From UBA9926 sp018645765 (lineage in GTDB: Bacteria > Pseudomonadota > Gammaproteobacteria > Pseudomonadales > Azotimanducaceae), in contig CASIBO010000001.1 of NCBI GenBank assembly GCA_949372755.1, forward strand, positions 248,001 through 312,000: a stretch of DNA of 64,000 bases. The letters are read 5' to 3'. Numbering within the stretch: the stretch's first letter is position 1; each line of letters opens with the position of its first letter. Shown here in pieces: positions 53,816 to 60,865 of this stretch. The position numbers and the translations under genes were made by a program. A model generated the notes under the pieces. That model was not told the origin of the DNA. It saw nothing but the letters and a program-made list of their open reading frames with translations, and ran no database searches.

Positions 53816-53989
53816 TCAGTCTTCGGATTCAGCGCGCACTTTATTTTGAATTTCCTCGCGATGGACCGACACCTCTTTAGGCGCCTTGATACCCAGACGG
53901 ACCTGGTTTCCCTTAGATCCCAATACCGTCACCTCAATTTCCCCCCCGATAACAAGCGTTTCACCTACTTTCCTGCTGAGAATGAGCAA
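53816..53989 (-). CDS. csrA: CsrA carbon storage regulator
   Basis: The 57-aa product reads LILSRKVGETLVIGGEIEVT, then LGSKGNQVRLGIKAPKEVSV and HREEIQNK, an excellent match to CsrA/RsmA. The RNA-binding residues (LSRKVGET at the N-terminus and the VSVHREEI region) are present. The start is TTG at 53989, with AGGAGG 5 nt upstream; no ATG fits. CsrA binds GGA motifs in mRNA leaders and controls carbon metabolism, motility and biofilm. It follows lysC by 288 bp on the minus strand, which is the conserved gammaproteobacterial order alaS-lysC-csrA. Confidence 0.95.
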   Translation of the reverse strand: MLILSRKVGETLVIGGEIEVTVLGSKGNQVRLGIKAPKEVSVHREEIQNKVRAESED

Positions 53990-54277
53990 TCTAGCCTCCT
54001 TTGGCCTGCGCTCTTTGTTTATCTGTTGAAAACAGAAACCGACGCTTTATTTCGATCCTAACCGAAATAACGCCGTCTTACACCAGCCAGATTAAAAGGG
54101 TCAAGACCTGTATAGCGCGCAGTAAGTCAAATGCTTTCACGCGCACATGAGCGATTGATAGCTCGTTTATGAAAGCGACAAAAAAGCAACAGCCCACCTA
54201 GTGGACATTACGCCCAGACTGAGTTGGACACACGCTGCAGGAAGTCTTAATTCGAGCCCTTGATACCCAGCGCGGTC

Positions 54278-55522
54278 TTACGCCGGATCAGCGCCAGGAC
54301 CCGTCTCGAGACCAAAACCTGCGTGCAAAGCGCGCACCGCAAGTTCTAAGTACTTTTCATCGATCACGACAGAGATCTTAATCTCAGAGGTTGAGATCAT
54401 TTGGATATTAATCGACTCCTTCGCTAGAAGATCGAACATCTGCGCTGCAACCCCCGCATGAGAGCGCATACCAACGCCGACAATCGACAGCTTTGCGATT
54501 CGTTCATCACCCAAAACCTCTTGCGCACCAATTCGCTCGGAGACCGCTGTCAAGATCGATTGGGCCAATTCAAAATCTGCGCGCGCAACAGTAAAGGTAA
54601 AGTCTGTACTAAAATCGGCGCCAATATTTTGAACAATCATATCGACTTCAATATTGGCCTCACTAATCGGCGCAAGGATGCTGGATGCGATCCCCGGCTG
54701 ATCTTTCACGCCTCGCAAGGTCAACTTGGCTTCATCCCGGGTAAACGCGATCCCTGAAATCAAAGGCGCTTCCATCATAATATTATCCTCGGCGGTGATT
54801 AGCGTTCCTGCAACATCATTAAAGCTAGAGAGCACTCTGAGCGAAACCTGATTCTTATTGGCGATCTCAACGGCACGCGTGTGCAACACCTTGGAACCGG
54901 AACTGGCGAGCTCCAACATTTCTTCAAAGGTAATCCGCGTCATACAGCGCGCCTCAGCCACAACCCTGGGGTCGGTTGTATAAACGCCATCGACATCGGT
55001 AAAAATCTGACACTCGTCAGCATGCAATGCCGCGGCAACTGCCACCGCAGTCGTATCCGAGCCGCCCCGGCCTAATGTCGTCGTCCAGCCGTTCGCCGCA
55101 ACGCCCTGAAAACCAGCGATGACCGGCACAATATTGTGCGACAAATCGCGCTCGAGTTCGTCGGTTTCAACCCTCAGCACCCGCGCCCGACTGTGCGCAT
55201 CATCGGTGAGTATTCGCACTTGATGGCCTTGATAGGATTTCGCAGCAAGTCCTTTTTTTAACAACATCATTGCCAACAGGGAGATTGTGACTTGCTCACC
55301 CGTCGCCAACAGCACATCCAACTCCCGGCGCGTTGCGAGCGATTGGAAGTCGACCGACTCAGCCAGCGCAACGAGCCGATCTGTCTCGTGCCCCATCGCC
55401 GACACCACAAGCACCGCTTCATGACCGGCTTTCTGAACCCGCTGGACACGATCGGCGATGCGCTCTAAGAGCGCAATATTCGCAACCGACGTGCCACCAA
55501 ACTTCATGACAAAACGCGCCAT
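54278..55522 (-). CDS. lysC: Aspartate kinase (lysine-sensitive type)
   Basis: The 414-aa enzyme starts at ATG 55522 behind GAGGG, opening with RFVMKFGGTSVANI. The kinase domain includes VLLATGEQVTISLLAMML, TLGRGGSDTTAVAVAAAL and QIFTDVDGVYTTDPR. Two C-terminal ACT domains (about 265-410; VEDIKVTVxG-like LTLRGVKDQPGIASSI and KLSIVGVGMRSHAGVAAQMF) bind the feedback amino acid. It phosphorylates aspartate in lysine, threonine and methionine synthesis. It follows alaS by 70 bp. In this context lysC is single-domain, without homoserine dehydrogenase. Confidence 0.96.
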   Translation of the reverse strand: MARFVMKFGGTSVANIALLERIADRVQRVQKAGHEAVLVVSAMGHETDRLVALAESVDFQSLATRRELDVLLATGEQVTISLLAMMLLKKGLAAKSYQGHQVRILTDDAHSRARVLRVETDELERDLSHNIVPVIAGFQGVAANGWTTTLGRGGSDTTAVAVAAALHADECQIFTDVDGVYTTDPRVVAEARCMTRITFEEMLELASSGSKVLHTRAVEIANKNQVSLRVLSSFNDVAGTLITAEDNIMMEAPLISGIAFTRDEAKLTLRGVKDQPGIASSILAPISEANIEVDMIVQNIGADFSTDFTFTVARADFELAQSILTAVSERIGAQEVLGDERIAKLSIVGVGMRSHAGVAAQMFDLLAKESINIQMISTSEIKISVVIDEKYLELAVRALHAGFGLETGPGADPA

Positions 55523-55592
55523 GATCAACCCTCTTTATAACGAAACGCAAATAACTCGGGTATTAAGCCAAGTCCCAATTTTGTATTTTATT

Positions 55593-58193
55593 CTAGCCAA
55601 GTCGGGCCGCTAGATACCCTTCAACGGATGCCAAGGCAGCTGGAAGTGCCTCAACATCGCTGCCCCCTGCTCGCGCCATATCGGGTCGACCACCGCCCTT
55701 ACCACCGACTTGCAACGCTATATGATTGACCAACTCGCCTGCATGCACTTGCCCAACCAAGTCCTTCGTAACGCCCACCACGAGGGCAATTTTACCCGCT
55801 TGTGCTGTCGCAAGCACCACAACCCCTCGACCCAATTTATTTTTGAGCTGATCCAAGGCATCTGGAAGACTTTTTGGGTCGGCGCCATCGATTAAATTCA
55901 CTAAAACGGGGATTCCCTGAACTTCAAAGACCGCATCGGCGGTGTCCAAGGACTCACCGCTAACCAGCTTGGTATTCAAAGCCGAGACCTCTTTTTCAAG
56001 GCGTCGATTGTGATCGATTATCTGTTCAAGACGCGCCAAGGCGGCGCCTCGATCCGTTTTAAGCACCGCTGAGACCGCATTGGCGAAGGCATCTGTTTCT
56101 GCCACCGCACTGAGTGCCTGCTCGCCGACAACCGCTTCTATTCTACGGACCCCAGAGGCAATGCCTTGTTCTGACAAGACTCTGAGCAACCCAAGATCAC
56201 CTGTTCGCAGTGCATGGGTGCCGCCGCAAAGCTCCATCGAGAAGCCATCCCCCATCGTCAAAACTCTGACCGATTCCGAATATTTTTCACCGAACAGTGC
56301 CATGGCACCGCGTTCCTTTGCGGCGTCAACGCTCATCACCTCCGTCGAGATCGGTGTATTTTTCAAGATCTCTTCATTACACAGACGTTCTATTGCCTGC
56401 AGCTCTTCGGCCGTTACCCCTTCAAAATGCGAAAAATCGAAGCGCAGACGATCGGCTGAGACCAGTGAACCGCGCTGATTAACATGATCACCCAGCACGG
56501 CGCGAAGCGCGGCGTGCAACAAATGCGTCGCCGAATGGTGACGTGCGGTGTTTTGTCGAACGCTCGGTGCAACCACCGCTTGCAATTGATCACCAATCGC
56601 GAGCGCGCCGATTTCACTTTGGCAATAGTGGACAATGGCCCCACCGGATTTCCTAGTATCTAAGACCCTCAGCGCAACCCCATCGGCGATCAAGCTGCCT
56701 CGGTCACCGACTTGGCCCCCACTTTCTGCATAGAATGGTGTTTGATCAAGCACAACTGACACAGCGCCATCCCCTGCCCAGCTGTCAACAAAGCGACTGC
56801 CATCATGAATGGCAACAACCGATGCCGTCAGATTCAAGGTCTCGTATCCTAAGAAGGCCGTCACAGCTTCTATTGCGAGGTCTTCGACGCCTTCGCCTTG
56901 AAATTTGCTGGCTGCTCGGGCGCGATTTCTTTGCTGTGACATTTCGGACTCAAACCCCGGCATATCCAACAGTAGATTGCGCTCTCGAGCAATATCACCA
57001 GTTAAATCGGCTGGGAATCCGTAAGTATCGTAAAGCTTAAAGATGACCGCTCCAGGAATGACCTGATCCGAAAGACCTGCGATCGCCTCATCCAGTATGC
57101 GCATCCCCTGATCGAGGGTCAGTGCAAATTGTGTTTCTTCTTTTAAAACGATTCGTTCTATCTGCTCACTGGTTTTGATCAGCATCGGGTAGGTGTTACC
57201 CATTTCAGCAACCAGCACCGGCACTAATTCATGAAAGAAGGGTTTGGTTGCACCGAGCGCGTGGCCGTGCCGCAGTGCCCGACGCATGATCCGGCGCATC
57301 ACATACCCTCGGCCTTCGTTCGACGGCAACACACCATCACAAATGAGGAAGACCGATGACCTCAAATGATCCGCAATCACCTTGAGCGATGGGTTTTGTA
57401 GATCACCGACCCCCAACACCTTGGCGGCCTTCACGATTACCGGTTGAAATAGATCAGTATCATAATTGTTGTGAACCGACTGCATGACCGCCGCTAAACG
57501 CTCTAACCCCATCCCGGTGTCGACACAGGGACTCGGCAGGGGCGTCAGGGTGCCATCGGCACTGCGATCAAATTGCGTAAAAACCAAATTCCAGATTTCA
57601 ACAAATCGATCTAAGTCATCGTCTTCTGATCCCGGCGGCCCACCCGGAATAGCTTCGCCATGATCGTAAAAAATCTCAGAGCAGGGCCCACAGGGTCCTG
57701 TGTCACCCATCGTCCAAAAGTTGTCTTTATCCCCCATGCGCGTCATGCGATCTGCAGGAAAACCAATCTCATTGACCCAGATCGCATGGGCCTCATCATC
57801 GCTGTCGTGAATGGTTACCCAGAGCCTGTCTTTTGGGATATTGAGCACTTCCGTTAAGAATTCCCAAGCAAAGGCGATCGTTTCTGATTTAAAGTAATCC
57901 CCGAAACTAAAGTTACCCAGCATTTCGAAAAAAGTGTGGTGCCGCGCGGTATACCCGACATTATCGAGATCATTATGCTTGCCGCCGGCTCGGATGCATC
58001 GCTGGCAACTGACGGCTCGGGTGTAACCGCGATTTTCAAGCATGGCGAACGCGTCTTTAAATTGCACCATGCCTGAATTGGTAAATAACAGGGTCGGGTC
58101 ATTGTCAGGTACCAGGGATGCCGACTCGACACTGGTATGTCCTTTGGATTCGAAAAAATCTAGGTAGGCTTTTCTAATGGCTTCGCTGTTCAT
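55593..58193 (-). CDS. alaS: Alanyl-tRNA synthetase
   Basis: The 866-aa class II synthetase begins at ATG 58193 behind GGAG (a TTG 15 nt upstream is unlikely). It shows FFESKGHTSVESASLVP, RAGGKHNDLDNVGYTARHHTFFEMLGNFSFGDYF, and in the editing domain HHSATHLLHAAL plus CGGTHALRTGDLG. The C-terminal domain (about 750-866) includes GGKGGGRPDMARAGG. It charges tRNA-Ala and hydrolyses Ser/Gly mischarges. Length is close to E. coli AlaS (876). It lies between recX and lysC, as in many gammaproteobacteria. Confidence 0.97.
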   Translation of the reverse strand: MNSEAIRKAYLDFFESKGHTSVESASLVPDNDPTLLFTNSGMVQFKDAFAMLENRGYTRAVSCQRCIRAGGKHNDLDNVGYTARHHTFFEMLGNFSFGDYFKSETIAFAWEFLTEVLNIPKDRLWVTIHDSDDEAHAIWVNEIGFPADRMTRMGDKDNFWTMGDTGPCGPCSEIFYDHGEAIPGGPPGSEDDDLDRFVEIWNLVFTQFDRSADGTLTPLPSPCVDTGMGLERLAAVMQSVHNNYDTDLFQPVIVKAAKVLGVGDLQNPSLKVIADHLRSSVFLICDGVLPSNEGRGYVMRRIMRRALRHGHALGATKPFFHELVPVLVAEMGNTYPMLIKTSEQIERIVLKEETQFALTLDQGMRILDEAIAGLSDQVIPGAVIFKLYDTYGFPADLTGDIARERNLLLDMPGFESEMSQQRNRARAASKFQGEGVEDLAIEAVTAFLGYETLNLTASVVAIHDGSRFVDSWAGDGAVSVVLDQTPFYAESGGQVGDRGSLIADGVALRVLDTRKSGGAIVHYCQSEIGALAIGDQLQAVVAPSVRQNTARHHSATHLLHAALRAVLGDHVNQRGSLVSADRLRFDFSHFEGVTAEELQAIERLCNEEILKNTPISTEVMSVDAAKERGAMALFGEKYSESVRVLTMGDGFSMELCGGTHALRTGDLGLLRVLSEQGIASGVRRIEAVVGEQALSAVAETDAFANAVSAVLKTDRGAALARLEQIIDHNRRLEKEVSALNTKLVSGESLDTADAVFEVQGIPVLVNLIDGADPKSLPDALDQLKNKLGRGVVVLATAQAGKIALVVGVTKDLVGQVHAGELVNHIALQVGGKGGGRPDMARAGGSDVEALPAALASVEGYLAARLG

Positions 58194-58261
58194 ACTCGGT
58201 CTCCGCAAGACATCTGATCACCGCTTTATCGCGGCCCAAGGGCAGATCATCAAACGGGCTA

Positions 58262-59056
58262 TTATAAGGCAGCTGAGATATGTTCATAGTGAAATCCGCG
58301 CTGCTGAAGAAACCGACTCCGCTTTGCGCGTTCTTTTTGATCTAAGCGTGCAGATTCGGGCACATCCCCAAAGCGCTTCTGCAAAACCGCCGTCGCAAGC
58401 GCGCCCCAGTCCGGAGCTTGTCGCCTAAAGGCTGTATCGATGTCATGGCCTGAGAGCCCTTTTTGCATCATTTCACTCCGGATTTTCATTGGACCCTGAC
58501 CCCGCTGGACCCGATACCGAACATAGGCCTCCGCCATGCGCGTGTCATCTTGCAAATCCTGTTCTTGCAGTCGCTCGATCACCCCATCGAGTAACGGCGC
58601 TTGCTCCGGAAATCGACGGCTCAGTTTTTGTTTGAGTTCAAAGGCCGTCTGCTCACGCTGGGCCAGCAAGTTGAGCGCAGATCGGCGCAGCACCGCACGC
58701 TCACTGGCTTCAATCTCAGCGGCGTCCACCTCACCCAGCAGACGCCTCGCTGATTCTTCGCTGTCAGGTTCAATACTCGACTCAACCGCTTCGGATAGAT
58801 CGTTTGACATCGCGGCTTTTAGATTTGAAGCTTTTGGCCTTCGACGTATTTGTTTAGACGGTTTTCGGATTGAGGCGGAGTCGCCGCACGTGTCCGAGAC
58901 CGCCGCAAGAACCTCTGAAGGTTGCGGAGAACCTTTTTGCCGATGTCCCTCCAGCGGAGGCTGTTTCGGCCCAAGCGGCGGCTTTAACCCTTTCGATTTT
59001 TCCTCGATCGCCTTGATCGCACGGCGGAGTGCAGCGGTTGTGGGTTCATCCGCCAA
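58262..59056 (-). CDS. recX: RecX regulatory protein with long N-terminal extension
   Basis: The C-terminal ~150 residues (from AALNLLAQREQT) are RecX: three-helix repeats with ALNLLAQREQTAFELKQKLSRR, DDTRMAEAYVRYRVQRGQGPMKIRSEMMQKG and RFLQQRGFHYEHI. The N-terminal ~110 residues are unlike RecX: charged, low-complexity, with many Lys/Pro/Ser. The TTG at 59056 has AAAGGAG 6 nt upstream, which supports translation of the extension; an ATG at 58810 would give a shorter 182-aa protein but lacks a comparable Shine-Dalgarno. RecX binds RecA filaments and restrains recombination. It follows recA by 65 bp. Confidence 0.87.
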   Translation of the reverse strand: MADEPTTAALRRAIKAIEEKSKGLKPPLGPKQPPLEGHRQKGSPQPSEVLAAVSDTCGDSASIRKPSKQIRRRPKASNLKAAMSNDLSEAVESSIEPDSEESARRLLGEVDAAEIEASERAVLRRSALNLLAQREQTAFELKQKLSRRFPEQAPLLDGVIERLQEQDLQDDTRMAEAYVRYRVQRGQGPMKIRSEMMQKGLSGHDIDTAFRRQAPDWGALATAVLQKRFGDVPESARLDQKERAKRSRFLQQRGFHYEHISAAL

Positions 59057-59121
59057 CTGTCGCTCCTTTGAATCCCGCCAAACGACCGTTCTCCAAAACC
59101 GATGATCTTACATTGCCTACT

Positions 59122-60177
59122 TTAACTGACGATCGCCTCGTCGATCGGCGCCTCTTCCACGACTGCAGACTGATCATTGAGCAACTTTGCACGAATGGTG
59201 CCTTCTATCTCTTCACCGAGCGCCGCATGTTCAGTCAGATATTCGCAGGCATTCTTCTTACCCTGACCAATTTTATCCCCTTTGTAGCTATACCAAGCGC
59301 CGGCTTTATCCACCAAACCGAGTTGAACGCCCATATCAACCACTTCACCCATACGATAAATCCCCTTACCGTACATAATTTGAAATTCAGTTTGCTTGAA
59401 GGGCGGCGCCACTTTGTTCTTGATGACTTTTACACGGGTTTCATTACCCACAATCTCGTCGCCTTCTTTAATCGCGCCAATACGACGGATGTCGAGTCGA
59501 ACAGAGGAATAAAATTTCAATGCATTTCCGCCGGTTGTAGTTTCTGGGCTGCCGAACATCACGCCAATTTTCATTCGAATCTGGTTGATAAAAATAACCA
59601 ACGTGTTTGAGTTTTTAATGTTACCGGCCATTTTTCGCAGCGCCTGGCTCATCAGCCTTGCTTGTAAGCCGACATGATGGTCGCCCATATCACCTTCTAT
59701 TTCGGCTTTCGGTGTTAACGCTGCGACCGAGTCGATGACAACGACATCGACTGCCCCAGATCGGACGACCATATCGCAGATCTCGAGTGCTTGTTCCCCT
59801 GTATCAGGCTGTGAGACCAAAAGATCTTCGATATCCACACCAAGATTTTGCGCATAGATCGGGTCCAGCGCGTGCTCGGCATCAATAAACGCGCAGGTAC
59901 CGCCCGCTTTTTGCGCTTCGGCGATGACCTGTAGCGTTAACGTGGTCTTTCCTGAAGACTCAGGACCATAAATCTCAACAATTCGCCCTTTGGGCAGCCC
60001 GCCAATTCCGAGGGCAACGTCGAGCCCAAGTGAGCCCGTTGAGATTGAGGGGATTTGCACTTGAGGTGTGTCACCCAGTCGCATCATCGCGCCTTTTCCA
60101 AACTGGCGTTCTATCTGGGTCAGTGCAGCATCTAGCGCTTTATCTTTGTTGGCATCCCGTGCAGTGGTCGCTTCCAT
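59122..60177 (-). CDS. recA: Recombinase RecA
   Basis: The 351-aa protein has QIERQFGKGAMMRLGD, the Walker A GPESSGKTT (about 71-79), VVIDSVAALTPKAEIEGDMGD (Walker B), LMSQALRKMAGNIKNSNTLV, and loop L2 at FGSPETTTGGNALKFY. It drives homologous recombination and, as a filament on single-stranded DNA, promotes LexA self-cleavage. ATG 60177 is preferred because GGAG lies 9 nt upstream; ATG codons at 60192 and 60186 are possible. A single gene is followed by recX. The upstream region has a 16-bp palindrome, a 15-bp repeat array and a LexA box more than 550 bp away. Confidence 0.97.
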   Translation of the reverse strand: MEATTARDANKDKALDAALTQIERQFGKGAMMRLGDTPQVQIPSISTGSLGLDVALGIGGLPKGRIVEIYGPESSGKTTLTLQVIAEAQKAGGTCAFIDAEHALDPIYAQNLGVDIEDLLVSQPDTGEQALEICDMVVRSGAVDVVVIDSVAALTPKAEIEGDMGDHHVGLQARLMSQALRKMAGNIKNSNTLVIFINQIRMKIGVMFGSPETTTGGNALKFYSSVRLDIRRIGAIKEGDEIVGNETRVKVIKNKVAPPFKQTEFQIMYGKGIYRMGEVVDMGVQLGLVDKAGAWYSYKGDKIGQGKKNACEYLTEHAALGEEIEGTIRAKLLNDQSAVVEEAPIDEAIVS

Positions 60178-60230
60178 TTTTAACATCTCCATTTCAAGTC
60201 ATCGGCAACTTTAACGCTGCCTTTATTATT

Positions 60231-60246
60231 GATCTGTGCACAGATC
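60231..60246. promoter_or_regulatory. 16-bp perfect palindrome upstream of recA
   Basis: GATCTGTGCACAGATC is a perfect 16-bp palindrome. It ends about 54 bp before the recA start codon. It contains CTGT and ACAG, the half-sites of a LexA box, but separated by 2 rather than 8 bp, so it is not a standard SOS box. It may be another operator, or a hairpin in the recA mRNA leader. Confidence 0.5.
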
Positions 60247-60309
60247 GCGCTACGGTCTGTGCGTTAATACGCTTGAACATCTAACCCGGGTCGAAGGGCT
60301 GCTGTTTTC

Positions 60310-60337
60310 TTACTTGTTACTTGTTACTTGTTACTTG
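60310..60337. repeat. TTACTTG heptamer repeats (4 copies)
   Basis: Four exact tandem copies of TTACTTG occupy 60310-60337, followed by a T-rich degenerate tail. The short perfect unit is prone to slippage. It lies between the recA start and the 15-bp repeat array and is not in a known gene. Confidence 0.8.
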
Positions 60338-60370
60338 TTTCTGCTTCTTTCTGCTTTTTCCTTCCCGCTT

Positions 60371-60560
60371 CTATTCTACCGAGCTCTGTTCCACCGAGCT
60401 CTGTTCTACCGAGCTCTGTTCTACCGAGCTCTGTTCTACCGAGCTCTGTTCTACCGAACTCTGCTCTACCGAGCTCTACTCTACCGAGCTCTGCTCTACC
60501 GAGCTCTGCTCTACCGAGCTCTGTTCTACCGAGCTCTGTTCTCCAAGCTCTGTTCTACTG
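60371..60560. repeat. 15-bp tandem repeat array (CTGTTCTACCGAGCT)
   Basis: Eleven full 15-bp units (60371-60535), one 14-bp unit and a partial one run without interruption, with consensus CTGTTCTACCGAGCT. Units differ by one or two bases (CTGCT, CTACT, GAACT). Each junction forms a GAGCTC palindrome. Since 15 is a multiple of three the array is open in all three plus-strand frames, which creates apparent repeat proteins (repeats of five residues) without codon or composition support. It sits between recA and the LexA box. Confidence 0.9.
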
Positions 60561-60736
60561 ATTTCTTTTCCGTGCTGTATTGCTTTGCGACTCGGTTTTC
60601 TCTTACCGCCTCGTTAGTGTGACCCTTTCGGCTTTCTTTAACATCTTGCATAAGCCTGAGCGAACCATATCACGGCGCCGCCTTCGTAAACTCGCAGCAT
60701 TTCTTGCTTGCGCCGAATCGCTCCATGCTAACAGAC

Positions 60737-60756
60737 TACTGTTTATGCGTACAGTA
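60737..60756 (+). promoter_or_regulatory. LexA (SOS) box in the recA/mutS intergenic region
   Basis: TACTGTTTATGCGTACAGTA is a full 20-bp match to the gammaproteobacterial LexA consensus (CTGT-N8-ACAG with TA outside). A TATAAT at 60755-60760 follows directly in the plus direction, as in the E. coli recA promoter where the LexA box is followed by TATAAT. The direction leads toward mutS, 106 bp downstream. The distance to the recA start is about 560 bp on the other side. No equally good -10 is seen toward recA. Confidence 0.85.
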
Positions 60757-60865
60757 TAATTTACACGGCCCAAAACGCACCGAAACGTGGCCTAGGCAAG
60801 TTTAAGGATGCAGCGCTTTTATCCGTTTGCTAACCTAAGCGCAGATTCTCAATCAGTGACGCTTT

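Noticed and set aside
55523..55592. Lysine riboswitch upstream of lysC
   Set aside because: Only 70 bp separate alaS and lysC, too short for the L box, and no conserved core is seen.
60371..60560. CRISPR array
   Set aside because: Units are contiguous without unique spacers, only 15 bp long, and no cas gene is present.
60236..60622. Plus-strand reading frames across the 15-bp array giving five-residue repeat proteins
   Set aside because: A 15-bp repeat keeps all three frames open. None has a ribosome-binding site or family match, so they are products of the repeat.
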